Source: Bacteroidales bacterium UBA1064 (GTDB taxonomy: Bacteria > Bacteroidota > Bacteroidia > Bacteroidales > Tenuifilaceae). Taken from it: a stretch of 21,917 nt of DNA. Where the stretch lies: positions 1 to 21,917 of the forward strand of contig DCDD01000169.1 in assembly GCA_002316235.1 (NCBI GenBank), in the 5' to 3' direction. A program made the position numbers and the translations under genes. This document shows, in pieces, positions 13,747-21,155 of this stretch (the stretch's first letter is position 1; each line of letters begins with the position of its first letter). The notes below the pieces were generated by a model, which searched no databases, was not told the DNA's origin, and was given only the letters and a program-made list of their open reading frames with translations.

Positions 13747-14830
13747 ACTTGTTAAGGTTTGCGTTGCCATACTTAATCCTGATGTACACTTCAGCATTTG
13801 TTCTGCTATTTGTTCCTACCAGGCCCGATACCTGAATTGTGGTGTTGTCTTCAATTCGGTTGACAGATGATTTATCGGCGCTGAAATTTATACTACCATA
13901 GGCTGCTTCAGCGTCAATTCTGTAGGAAACATTAGGGTTGATACCAGCCTTCAAGCCGGTGTAGGCCCCCTCAAACCGAATGCTCTGAAAGCTATCAGAC
14001 ACATCTATTATTTTAACGTTTCCATACCTGGTGGTTAGGTTAAACTTTTTGCCCAAGTTGGAAATATCGAAATCGGTATAACCAGACTCTCCTTCCAAAT
14101 TCATAACCGAACCAACCTCATACCTATCATATTTAGATTCAAGAACAAGCGAGTTTACCCTTCCCAAGTAAACCTTGGAGTACTTTGAAAGAACTACCAT
14201 TGCCTGTGCTGCTTCAATGTTAAGGTTGCTGTACTTCATTTCAACCTTTAACCAGTTTGCCTCGGAAATGGCAACATCACCATATCCAACGGTAATGGAG
14301 CTAAGAGGTTGCGAATCGCCCAGCCCTAGCTTGTTAGCCTTAAAATTGCCGTACATCAAATCAACTGTAATCCTGGCATTTAGCTCGTTCACAAATGTAT
14401 TCCCATACTTATTCAACAGCTCCACCTCGATATTTTTCGGCATAAATATCTTATAGTTAATGCTAAGCTCGGCGTTAGAGAAAGATGAGAACAGTCTAGG
14501 AGATGACTTTCGAATATCCTCATTAAACCGGGTAATAGCCGAAACCAGGTTTTCCGTTTCAGAAAACTCAACATTAATAGCATCAAGCATAGATTTAGCC
14601 CTTTCGGCGTTTGCGTTTTCAACTTTCACATCTACATGAATGGCTATAGCGTTTTTATCCCAATTCTCAATGCTAATTTGGCCATACTTGTTTTCAACGT
14701 AAAGTTTAGATGCAGGCGAAACCTTAAACTCCCTGTCGTATTGTTTAGAAAGCTCGAGGGATGCGGAATATCCGCTTAAGCTGCTCAGTAATAAGAATAG
14801 AGTTACAGAAATTCTGAGAAATGCTTTCAT
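13745..14830 (-). CDS. Exported DUF4097-like beta-solenoid protein
   Basis: This 361-residue protein has a signal peptide (MKAFLRISVTLFLLLSSLSGYS). The body is made of short beta repeats centred on a Tyr-Gly-Asn-like turn: tyrosines at 142, 160, 183, 200, 217, 234, 251, 269, 290 and 311, many in KYGN, MYGN, GYGD, KYSN and RYGN. This fits the DUF4097/DUF2807 type of putative adhesin with a right-handed beta-helix. It lies 47 bases downstream of an anti-sigma-like gene in the same operon as an ECF sigma factor; such proteins often belong to envelope-stress systems in Bacteroidota. Function beyond a surface or periplasmic scaffold is not known. Confidence 0.75.
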   Translation of the reverse strand: MKAFLRISVTLFLLLSSLSGYSASLELSKQYDREFKVSPASKLYVENKYGQISIENWDKNAIAIHVDVKVENANAERAKSMLDAINVEFSETENLVSAITRFNEDIRKSSPRLFSSFSNAELSINYKIFMPKNIEVELLNKYGNTFVNELNARITVDLMYGNFKANKLGLGDSQPLSSITVGYGDVAISEANWLKVEMKYSNLNIEAAQAMVVLSKYSKVYLGRVNSLVLESKYDRYEVGSVMNLEGESGYTDFDISNLGKKFNLTTRYGNVKIIDVSDSFQSIRFEGAYTGLKAGINPNVSYRIDAEAAYGSINFSADKSSVNRIEDNTTIQVSGLVGTNSRTNAEVYIRIKYGNANLNK

Positions 14831-14877
14831 GGTTTTTTATCTATTAAGTTAAATTATTAACATGGCAAAAAGTGCTG

Positions 14878-15393
14878 CTACTTCCCCTTATCAAGTGTTC
14901 CTTCAATTTTTTGTAGAACTTCCAGCCTTGACTGGTAGTTTTCGTACATTGCTCCAAGCACCATGTCGCTTCGGGGATTCTTTGGTAGTTCTGCTTTAAG
15001 GCGTTGACCCTCCCTATCAAACTCCTCAAGGAGCTGCTTGGCTTCAGGTTTTACGGAAGGATCCGTTGATGAGGCAAGTTTTTCAATCGCCCTGTATTTT
15101 TGGAGCAGCTGGCTCCGGTAGTAGGCTTCTACTTCCATGAACTGTGCAGTTGACCCTTTAGAAAAATGCCTAGAAAGCTCTTCAGAAAAGTGGTTGCCAT
15201 ACATTAGGCTCAATGCAGCGGTTAGTGCAAGAATGATGGAAACCGAAGCGGCAGCTAGTGCAAAAGTTTTAATGGTTGTATGGTTTTTTTGGGCATGAAT
15301 TCGGGACTTAAACCGCTGCTCATGCCCATCGGGTAGGTCCACATCGTCAAGTTGACCTCTGTTTTCGGCAAAAAATTTCTCAAGCTTATCCAT
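14878..15393 (-). CDS. Single-TM anti-sigma-factor-like protein
   Basis: A 171-residue protein with a short N-terminal cytoplasmic part (DKLEKFFAENRGQLDDVDLPDGHEQRFKSRI), one membrane segment (about 44-65) and a helical, charged exported part (about 80-168). It starts 11 bases after the ECF sigma gene. The N-terminal text DLPDGHEQRFKSRI recurs in Bacteroidota proteins beside ECF sigma genes. The position and topology of a membrane-bound sigma antagonist are clear, but a standard zinc-binding anti-sigma motif is absent, so the anti-sigma role is an inference. Confidence 0.7.
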   Translation of the reverse strand: MDKLEKFFAENRGQLDDVDLPDGHEQRFKSRIHAQKNHTTIKTFALAAASVSIILALTAALSLMYGNHFSEELSRHFSKGSTAQFMEVEAYYRSQLLQKYRAIEKLASSTDPSVKPEAKQLLEEFDREGQRLKAELPKNPRSDMVLGAMYENYQSRLEVLQKIEGTLDKGK

Positions 15394-15404
15394 TGTATTG
15401 CGTG

Positions 15405-15932
15405 TTAGTTCCTTTTTAAAAGTTCAACCAGCTTTTGACGGCCACGCGTGTATTGCGATCTTACCGATGACTCATTAATGTCAAGCATTTCGGCAATTTC
15501 AGGGTAATCCAGCTCTTCAACTAAGCGCAGGGTCAGCACCACCCTATATCCCTCGGGCAGCTGCTGCATAGCGAGCTTAACCTGCTCAACCGATTCGGGG
15601 GTATAATCGTCGCTACTGTCGGTATGCTCGGCTAAGCCAGGCAAATCGTCGAACGAAACCAGCTGCACCCTTCTTTTTTTAAGATGGTCGAGACAGGTGT
15701 TTATCACGATTCGCTTAAGCCAAGCGCCAAAAGTAACCTCGCCCCTGAAAGTACTAATCCTGTCGAATGCTTTAAAGAACGCTTCCTGCATGGCATCTTC
15801 GGCTTCCATCCTATCGGGAATGATGCGGCAGCTTACATTATACATCGCTCTGGAGTACATTGAATAAAGTTCAAACTGCGCACGACTATCGCCTCGGCAA
15901 CACTTTTTTACAAGCTCGGAGCTAATATCCAT
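15405..15932 (-). CDS. ECF-type RNA polymerase sigma factor
   Basis: This 175-residue protein has sigma region 2 (about 12-85; DAMQEAFFKAFDRISTFRGEVTFGAWLKRIVINTCLD carries the DAxQExF core-binding and -10 recognition helices) and sigma region 4 (about 118-170; LPEGYRVVLTLRLVEELDYPEIAEMLDINESSVRSQYTRGRQKL). Length and lack of region 3 are typical of ECF sigma factors. It is the first gene of a three-gene minus-strand operon with a one-TM antagonist-like protein and a secreted solenoid protein, which suggests control of an envelope response and probably its own operon. Confidence 0.93.
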   Translation of the reverse strand: MDISSELVKKCCRGDSRAQFELYSMYSRAMYNVSCRIIPDRMEAEDAMQEAFFKAFDRISTFRGEVTFGAWLKRIVINTCLDHLKKRRVQLVSFDDLPGLAEHTDSSDDYTPESVEQVKLAMQQLPEGYRVVLTLRLVEELDYPEIAEMLDINESSVRSQYTRGRQKLVELLKRN

Positions 15933-16010
15933 TCCTAATCAGGCTAAAAACCAAATACAACCGAAAGACTTTCCCATGGATGCGTTTGCTGCATGGGCAG
16001 GGTATTTTTT

Positions 16011-16018
16011 CAAATTTA
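16011..16018 (-). promoter_or_regulatory. -7 element TAAATTTG of the ECF sigma operon
   Basis: The minus strand reads TAAATTTG, matching TAnnTTTG, about 80 bases upstream of the sigma gene. A TTTG lies upstream but at 24 bases rather than about 20, so the -33 is uncertain. Confidence 0.4.
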
Positions 16019-16083
16019 GGTTTAATTTTTCTATAAAAATACCAAAGCATGTTTGTGTCAGAACAGTAATAAAACAAACAAAG

Positions 16084-16116
16084 AGCCTGATTGCCTATAA
16101 GTTGGCAAATCAGGCT
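16084..16116 (-). terminator. Rho-independent terminator of the methylmalonyl-CoA decarboxylase operon
   Basis: On the minus strand AGCCTGATT-t-GCC pairs with GGC-AATCAGGCT (12 pairs, one bulged base, 8-base loop), followed by CTTTGTTTGTTTT. It lies about 30 bases beyond the stop of the beta subunit gene. Confidence 0.8.
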
Positions 16117-16144
16117 TTTAGCAGTTGGGTTATGTAGCTCTACA

Positions 16145-17308
16145 CTATGCCAGAAAGCTCAAAAGAATACCCGCGGCAACGGCGCTACCAATAACTCCGG
16201 CCACATTGGGCCCCATGGCGTGCATCAGCAGGTGGTTGGTTTTATCGTACTCCAACCCAATAACCTGCGAAACTCTAGCGCTATCAGGAACAGCTGAAAC
16301 CCCGGCATTTCCGATTAAGGGGTTAATTTTTTGCCCCTCCTTCAGGAAAAGGTTGATAATTTTAACAAACATTACCCCACCAAAAGTAGCCACTATAAAC
16401 GAAATGGCTCCAATTATAAAAATTTCGAGTGATTTTGCAGTTAAGAAGGTGGTTGCCTGGGTAGAAGCTCCTACTGTTAGCCCAATTAGGATGGTAACAA
16501 TATCAATAAGGGGTCCTCTGGCCGTTTCGGCAAGCCTTTTGGTTACTGTGCTTTCCTTAAGCAGGTTCCCAAAGAATAGCATTCCCAAAAGCGGCAGCCC
16601 CGAAGGAACTATGAAGGCAGTGAGAAGAATTCCCACAATTGGGAACAAGATTTTCTCAAGCTTGGTAACCTGTCTCGGGGGTTTCATACGAATAACGCGC
16701 TCCTTCCTGGTGGTAAGCAACCTCATTATAGGAGGTTGAATAACAGGCACCAGAGCCATGTAGGAGTATGCTGAAATGGCAATAGCACCCAGTAGCTCCG
16801 GCGCAAGTTTTGATGAAAGGAAAATGGCTGTAGGTCCGTCAGCACCACCGATGATTCCAATTGCACCGGCTTCCTGTGGAGAAAATCCCAACACCAAGGC
16901 AAGAATATAGGCACCAAAAATACCCAGCTGTGCTGCAGCACCAATCAGCATAAGCTTAGGGTTTGATATGAGCGCGCTAAAATCGGTCATAGCGCCAATG
17001 CCCAGAAAAATGAGTGGCGGGTAAATTCCATTTAGAACGCCAAAGTACAGGTAGTTAAGCACGCTTCCACTTTCATAAACACCAATCTGGTAGCCGGGTG
17101 AAAAAGGGATATTACCCACAATGATTCCAAAGCCAATAGGGACAAGCAGCATGGGTTCAAATTCCTTTGAAATGGCCAGGTAAATAAAGAATAAACCCAC
17201 CAAAATCATTACCCCATGTCCAATTGTAAAGTTGGCAAAACCTGTAAATGAGAGAAACTGGTTCAGGTTTTCCACTAAGAATGAAAAAAATCCTCCGCTT
17301 TGCTCCAT
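16145..17308 (-). CDS. mmdB: Na+-translocating decarboxylase beta subunit
   Basis: This 387-residue integral membrane protein belongs to the OadB/MmdB/GcdB family. It decarboxylates carboxybiotin and pumps sodium out of the cell. About nine to ten hydrophobic segments are visible. GGADGPT (154-160) contains Asp157, equivalent to the essential Asp203 of Klebsiella OadB, and GNAGVSAVPDSARV (333-346) is the second conserved sodium-site region. The gene begins 2 bases after the biotin carrier stop and is last in the operon, just before a terminator. The operon's epimerase gene favours methylmalonyl-CoA over oxaloacetate or glutaconyl-CoA as substrate. Confidence 0.93.
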   Translation of the reverse strand: MEQSGGFFSFLVENLNQFLSFTGFANFTIGHGVMILVGLFFIYLAISKEFEPMLLVPIGFGIIVGNIPFSPGYQIGVYESGSVLNYLYFGVLNGIYPPLIFLGIGAMTDFSALISNPKLMLIGAAAQLGIFGAYILALVLGFSPQEAGAIGIIGGADGPTAIFLSSKLAPELLGAIAISAYSYMALVPVIQPPIMRLLTTRKERVIRMKPPRQVTKLEKILFPIVGILLTAFIVPSGLPLLGMLFFGNLLKESTVTKRLAETARGPLIDIVTILIGLTVGASTQATTFLTAKSLEIFIIGAISFIVATFGGVMFVKIINLFLKEGQKINPLIGNAGVSAVPDSARVSQVIGLEYDKTNHLLMHAMGPNVAGVIGSAVAAGILLSFLA

Positions 17309-17310
17309 GG

Positions 17311-17748
17311 CTATCCGATAATTATTAGAACCTCTCCCTCCAGCACGGTATCGCCCTTTCTAACCTTTACCTCGGTTACTCTTCCGGCCTTATCGGAGTC
17401 AATATTGTTCTCCATTTTCATGGCTTCAAGAACAATAAGGCGCTGCCCCACCTTAACCTCGTCGCCGGGTTTAACCAGCACATCCAGCACCACGCCCGGG
17501 AGCGGAGACTTTACCATACCCGTAGAAGGTGAATCGGGACTAACCGTTTTTACTACTGATGGATGTGAGTCGGTAGCTGGTACTGCTTCTTGCCTGATTA
17601 GCTTTGGCGTTTTAGTTTGCCTTAGCTCCCTTTCCATTTCTACCCTGTAGGGTGTTCCGTTAACCTCTACATCGGCAAGATTGCCATCAACATTGGCAAT
17701 GTGAACGTTGTACTCATTGCCGTTTATTTTGAATTTAAAATCCTTCAT
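17311..17748 (-). CDS. mmdC: Biotin carboxyl carrier subunit
   Basis: A 145-residue biotinyl protein. The N-terminal part (FKFKINGNEYNVHIANVDGN) is the short domain found in decarboxylase and carboxylase carriers. A flexible linker (about 45-78, Pro- and Ser-rich) precedes the biotinyl domain, where Lys111 of VLEAMKMEN is the biotin site. It would carry the carboxyl group from the carboxyltransferase subunit to the membrane beta subunit. It sits between the gamma/delta-type subunit and the beta subunit, with a 2-base gap to the latter. Confidence 0.93.
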   Translation of the reverse strand: MKDFKFKINGNEYNVHIANVDGNLADVEVNGTPYRVEMERELRQTKTPKLIRQEAVPATDSHPSVVKTVSPDSPSTGMVKSPLPGVVLDVLVKPGDEVKVGQRLIVLEAMKMENNIDSDKAGRVTEVKVRKGDTVLEGEVLIIIG

Positions 17749-17789
17749 TCTCGTCTGACATTAAGTTTTACTTTTTCTTCTGGTGTGTT

Positions 17790-18713
17790 CTACTGTTTGT
17801 TGTGTACGCGGTGGGTAACTACACGGTTTGGCTGCTGCGTTAAGCTGTATAGTTTTGAACTCCAGGGAGAGTAATGTCTCGAAACCCGCTGAATGGTGAT
17901 TATTTCCGATTCCTGATCGTGCTGTTCGGTTTCATAAAGGTAAAGAGCAGCAGAAACTGCAGCAAGAATCTCTCCCGATAGTTCAGCCACCTGCACCTCC
18001 TGGGTTTTACCAACATCCCTACTTTCCCTTTTTCCTACCCTAAGAGGTTTTTGCATCATCATTCCTAAAAACCTAAATATTCGGTAAAGAATAAAAAGGG
18101 CAGTAAACACCACCAGCATAGCAATGCAGGTCATCATAATTCCGAAGGGGTCAAACTGGACAAATTTCTCACCCGATGTTTCCTCGTGTGTAAAAAGGTT
18201 GTTGGTGGCATTGGGTGTAGTAAAACTGGTTATTTGCCAAGTGCTAGTCCCGTCGGGTATCCTGCAATACGAGGTATTCGGCAACGAGAGGGGAACGGTA
18301 ACGCTGTCTATAAGGCTCCTTCCATCGGAGCTGTAAAGGGCAACAAACCTGTGGGTGCTGTCGAGTGTAAAATTGAGATGGAGCACACCATGATGGCTTT
18401 TCCCGTTGGCAAAAAATACAAGAAACTGCTGTTGGGGAATTCTGGTTACCGGATCACCCTTGGGGATAAGGTATTTTTTTGGCTGGGTAGGGTCGTCGGT
18501 AAGGTAGCAACCACCAATGTTAACGGTGTTATAGCCCAAGTTCATAATTTCAATCCATGAACTTCTCTGGCCATAGCTATCAATGTAGTTCTCGGTGTTA
18601 AAGAGCATTACCTCGTTAATGCGCAAATCGTAAACACTCTGCGCGGTAGATGAAACAGCTGCTCCCATCCACAGTAGGGCTGCAAGTATGCCATGTATAA
18701 ACTTCTTCATCAT
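17790..18713 (-). CDS. OadG-like gamma/delta subunit with lamin-tail domain
   Basis: A 307-residue protein with a signal peptide (about 1-24), a lamin-tail-like Ig-fold domain (about 27-165; LRINEVMLFNTENYIDSYG, SSWIEIMNLG, GGCYLTDDP), one membrane segment (about 190-213; FGIMMTCIAMLVVFTALFILY) and a charged cytoplasmic tail. The membrane segment and tail match the OadG/MmdD family, which anchors the carboxyltransferase to the beta subunit. The ordinary subunit is only about 80-120 residues, so the extra exported lamin-tail domain is a large addition; it is known from Bacteroidota versions. Tail residues 236-262 (ELSGEILAAVSAALYLYE) resemble the OadG C-terminal helix. Position in the operon supports the call. 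Confidence 0.82.
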   Translation of the reverse strand: MMKKFIHGILAALLWMGAAVSSTAQSVYDLRINEVMLFNTENYIDSYGQRSSWIEIMNLGYNTVNIGGCYLTDDPTQPKKYLIPKGDPVTRIPQQQFLVFFANGKSHHGVLHLNFTLDSTHRFVALYSSDGRSLIDSVTVPLSLPNTSYCRIPDGTSTWQITSFTTPNATNNLFTHEETSGEKFVQFDPFGIMMTCIAMLVVFTALFILYRIFRFLGMMMQKPLRVGKRESRDVGKTQEVQVAELSGEILAAVSAALYLYETEQHDQESEIITIQRVSRHYSPWSSKLYSLTQQPNRVVTHRVHNKQ

Positions 18714-18735
18714 GCCAAATTATTATTTCGAAATT

Positions 18736-20298
18736 CTACAACGGCAGGTTAGAATGCTTCTTGGGCGGATTAACCACCTTTTTTGTAGCCAGCGACTGTA
18801 GTGCCCTAATAACTCGGAACCGGGTGTTGCGCGGTTCAATTACATCATCAATATATCCGTATTTTGCGGCAACGTAGGGATTTGCAAACTTGTTCTTATA
18901 CTCTTCCTCCTTGCGTAACAAGAAATCATCTTTGGCTTTCTGGTCTTCCAACGTTTCCAGCTCCTTGCTGTAAAGAATTTCAATGGCACCCTTGGGGCCC
19001 ATAACGGCAATTTCGGCGGTTGGCCAGGAGTAGTTAATGTCGCCTCTAAGGTGCTTGGAGCTCATAACATCATATGCACCACCATAGGCTTTCCGAAGAA
19101 TGATGGTAATTTTGGGAACAGTAGCCTCACCGTAGGCATATAGCAGCTTTGCCCCATGAATAATGATGCCGTTGTACTCCTGTCCTGTTCCTGGGAGAAA
19201 ACCCGGCACATCCACCAGCGTTACCAGCGGAATATTGAAAGAGTCGCAAAAGCGAACAAACCTTGCAGCCTTTCTTGAGGAATTTATATCAAGCACTCCT
19301 GCCAGGTACTTAGGCTGGTTGGCCACAATACCCACCGATTGACCGTTAAATCGGGCAAAACAAGTAATAATGTTGTGGGCATAATCGCGCTGAACCTCAA
19401 GAAACTCGCCGTAGTCAACAATTGCTGTAATAACATCCTTAACGTCGTAAGGCTTACTTGGGTTATCGGGGATAATATCGTTGAGGGAATCCTCAAGGCG
19501 GTCGATTGGATCGTCGCAGGGCATTATTGGTGCTTCCTCCAGGTTATTTTGAGGCAAATAGCTCAGCAGCTTCCTGATAAGCATTATACCCTCTTCCTCG
19601 TTTTCGGCAACAAAGTGAGCCACTCCCGATTTGGACGAGTGAACGCCGGCACCACCAAGTTCCTCTGAAGTTACGGTTTCGCCGGTTACCGTTTTAACTA
19701 CCTTGGGGCCAGTTACAAACATATAGCTGGTGTTTCGCGACATAACGATGAAATCGGTTAATGCCGGAGAATAGACAGCACCCCCAGCGCAGGGGCCAAA
19801 TATTGCAGAAATTTGAGGAACAACCCCAGAAGCCAGGATGTTTCGCTCGAATATTTCGGCATACCCTCCCAGGCTGGTTACCCCCTCCTGAATACGGGCT
19901 CCACCGCTATCGTTTATTCCAATGACCGGCGCACCAACCTTCATGGCCATGTCCATCACCTTGCAAATCTTGGCGGCAAACATTTCTGAAAGCGAGCCAC
20001 CAAACACCGTAAAGTCCTGTGAAAAAACATAAACCAAGCGTCCGTCAATAGTTCCATATCCTGTGATTACGCCATCCGATAGGTAGGTTTCCTTATCCAG
20101 GCCAAAATCAGTACAGCGGTGGGTAACAAACATGTCGAACTCCTCAAAGCTTCCCTCGTCGAGAAGCATCTCTATCCGTTCGCGGGCAGTAAATTTTCCT
20201 TTCTTATGCTGGGATTCAATACGTCGGGCACCTCCACCTAGCTTAGCTTTTTCGCGCAGCTCAATAAGCTCTTTTATTTTTTGCTCCTGAATGCTCAT
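18736..20298 (-). CDS. mmdA: Methylmalonyl-CoA decarboxylase carboxyltransferase (alpha) subunit
   Basis: This 520-residue protein is a crotonase-fold carboxyltransferase of the propionyl-CoA carboxylase beta / MmdA family. Conserved stretches include KLGGGARRIESQHKKGKFTARERI at the start, GINDSGGARIQEGV and FGPCAGGAVYSPALTDF for the N-domain oxyanion hole, and ILRKAYGGAYDVMSSKHL for the C-domain. It would transfer the carboxyl group of (S)-methylmalonyl-CoA to biotin on the carrier subunit, giving propionyl-CoA. No biotin carboxylase gene is nearby, and the downstream genes are decarboxylase membrane subunits, so a decarboxylase is favoured over a carboxylase. It starts 21 bases after the epimerase gene. 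Confidence 0.93.
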   Translation of the reverse strand: MSIQEQKIKELIELREKAKLGGGARRIESQHKKGKFTARERIEMLLDEGSFEEFDMFVTHRCTDFGLDKETYLSDGVITGYGTIDGRLVYVFSQDFTVFGGSLSEMFAAKICKVMDMAMKVGAPVIGINDSGGARIQEGVTSLGGYAEIFERNILASGVVPQISAIFGPCAGGAVYSPALTDFIVMSRNTSYMFVTGPKVVKTVTGETVTSEELGGAGVHSSKSGVAHFVAENEEEGIMLIRKLLSYLPQNNLEEAPIMPCDDPIDRLEDSLNDIIPDNPSKPYDVKDVITAIVDYGEFLEVQRDYAHNIITCFARFNGQSVGIVANQPKYLAGVLDINSSRKAARFVRFCDSFNIPLVTLVDVPGFLPGTGQEYNGIIIHGAKLLYAYGEATVPKITIILRKAYGGAYDVMSSKHLRGDINYSWPTAEIAVMGPKGAIEILYSKELETLEDQKAKDDFLLRKEEEYKNKFANPYVAAKYGYIDDVIEPRNTRFRVIRALQSLATKKVVNPPKKHSNLPL

Positions 20299-20319
20299 AT
20301 CGTTATTTTTAAGGATAAA

Positions 20320-20733
20320 CTATTTCTGATTTCTATCTTCACAGAATTCGGTCAGCACTCCAAAGGTGGACTTTGGATGCAGGAAGGCTATCTCCAACCC
20401 TTCCGCACCACTGCGTGGAGTTTTATCAATTAAAACTATGCCATTCTCCTGCATACGTTGCAGCTCCTCGTTTATACCCTTTACAGCAAAGGCTATATGG
20501 TGTATTCCCTCACCTTTTTTTTCAATAAATTTGCCAATAGTACCTTCGGGATCCGTTGTTTCCAGGAGTTCAATTTTGGTTTGCCCTACCTTGAAGAAGG
20601 CTGTCTTAACCTTCTGGTCTTTTACCTCCTCAATGCTGTAGCACTTCACTCCCAATAAATTTTCATAGTAGGGGATTGCATCATTTAGGCTCTTAACGGC
20701 AATGCCGATATGTTCAATATGGGTTACGCTCAT
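20320..20733 (-). CDS. mce: Methylmalonyl-CoA epimerase
   Basis: A 137-residue vicinal-oxygen-chelate protein. It converts (R)- to (S)-methylmalonyl-CoA, the step between methylmalonyl-CoA mutase and the decarboxylase. The metal ligands can be placed at His8 (IEHIGIAV), the QTKIELLE strand (51-58), His78/His79 (GIHHIAFAV) and Glu129 (GVLTEF). It is the first gene of the minus-strand operon, with a good promoter about 35 bases upstream. Length is normal. The operon therefore encodes the last part of the succinate-to-propionate route. Confidence 0.95.
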   Translation of the reverse strand: MSVTHIEHIGIAVKSLNDAIPYYENLLGVKCYSIEEVKDQKVKTAFFKVGQTKIELLETTDPEGTIGKFIEKKGEGIHHIAFAVKGINEELQRMQENGIVLIDKTPRSGAEGLEIAFLHPKSTFGVLTEFCEDRNQK

Positions 20734-20767
20734 GTGAGTAAAAATTTAGGTTAATACTTTTGTGGCA

Positions 20768-20775
20768 CAAAGTTA
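20768..20775 (-). promoter_or_regulatory. -7 element TAACTTTG of the methylmalonyl-CoA decarboxylase operon
   Basis: The minus strand reads TAACTTTG, a full match to TAnnTTTG, 34 bases upstream of the epimerase start codon. No clear -33 TTTG is seen. Confidence 0.55.
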
Positions 20776-21104
20776 CCCTGAAATGGTTTGATAACTAGGA
20801 AAAAGGGCAACGAAATTGCCTGTTTTTCAACATTGTTAAACAACATGTTTTGTTGTTCAGCTACAGGTTGTTCTATTATTTTGGAATATTCTGCAAAAAT
20901 CAACATGGCATTACGAAACGCCCTTGTAAGGAAACCTGCAAAACACGCTTGAACAACCGGGCCTTTTGCTAGCTTGGTGAAGCCAAAACATTGGGTGTTC
21001 CGTCCCCTCCTCCCCGATGCTTAAAAGTTATGAGCTAAAGTACTTGTAATCAGAACCCTATTTTTTTTAAATGGTTGAATGAGCTAATCAACCGTTAAAG
21101 CTGT

Positions 21105-21136
21105 TTTGAAATCCACTTTATAAATTTATAATTTAG
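21105..21136 (+). promoter_or_regulatory. Possible promoter of the transglycosylase gene
   Basis: TTTG at 21105-21108 is followed, after 20 bases, by TAATTTAG (one mismatch to TAnnTTTG) at 21129-21136. The expected transcript start falls inside an inverted repeat (ACGTGC-AAAAAA-GCACGT, 21138-21155) that immediately precedes the first possible start codon. Confidence 0.35.
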
Positions 21137-21155
21137 CACGTGCAAAAAAGCACGT

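Larger units (their letters stand above)
20734..21155. other. Divergent 422-base intergenic region
   Basis: It contains the epimerase operon promoter (20768), a hairpin AACAACA / TGTTGTT (20839-20857), a 9-pair hairpin around GGTTGA / TCAACC (21070-21096) that follows a run of eight T, and a putative transglycosylase promoter (21105-21136). No open frame in it looks like a gene and no known RNA family was recognised in the part between about 20860 and 21060. Confidence 0.5.

Noticed and set aside
16125..16739. 204-codon plus-strand frame opposite the decarboxylase beta subunit
   Set aside because: It is the antisense shadow of a well-conserved membrane protein gene.
16145..20733. Propionyl-CoA or acetyl-CoA carboxylase operon
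   Set aside because: There is no biotin carboxylase subunit, while OadB- and OadG-type membrane subunits and an epimerase are present, which indicates a methylmalonyl-CoA decarboxylase.
21061..21096. T run with GGTTGA / TCAACC hairpin as a terminator
   Set aside because: On the plus strand the T run precedes the stem instead of following it, and on the minus strand it would give an A run.
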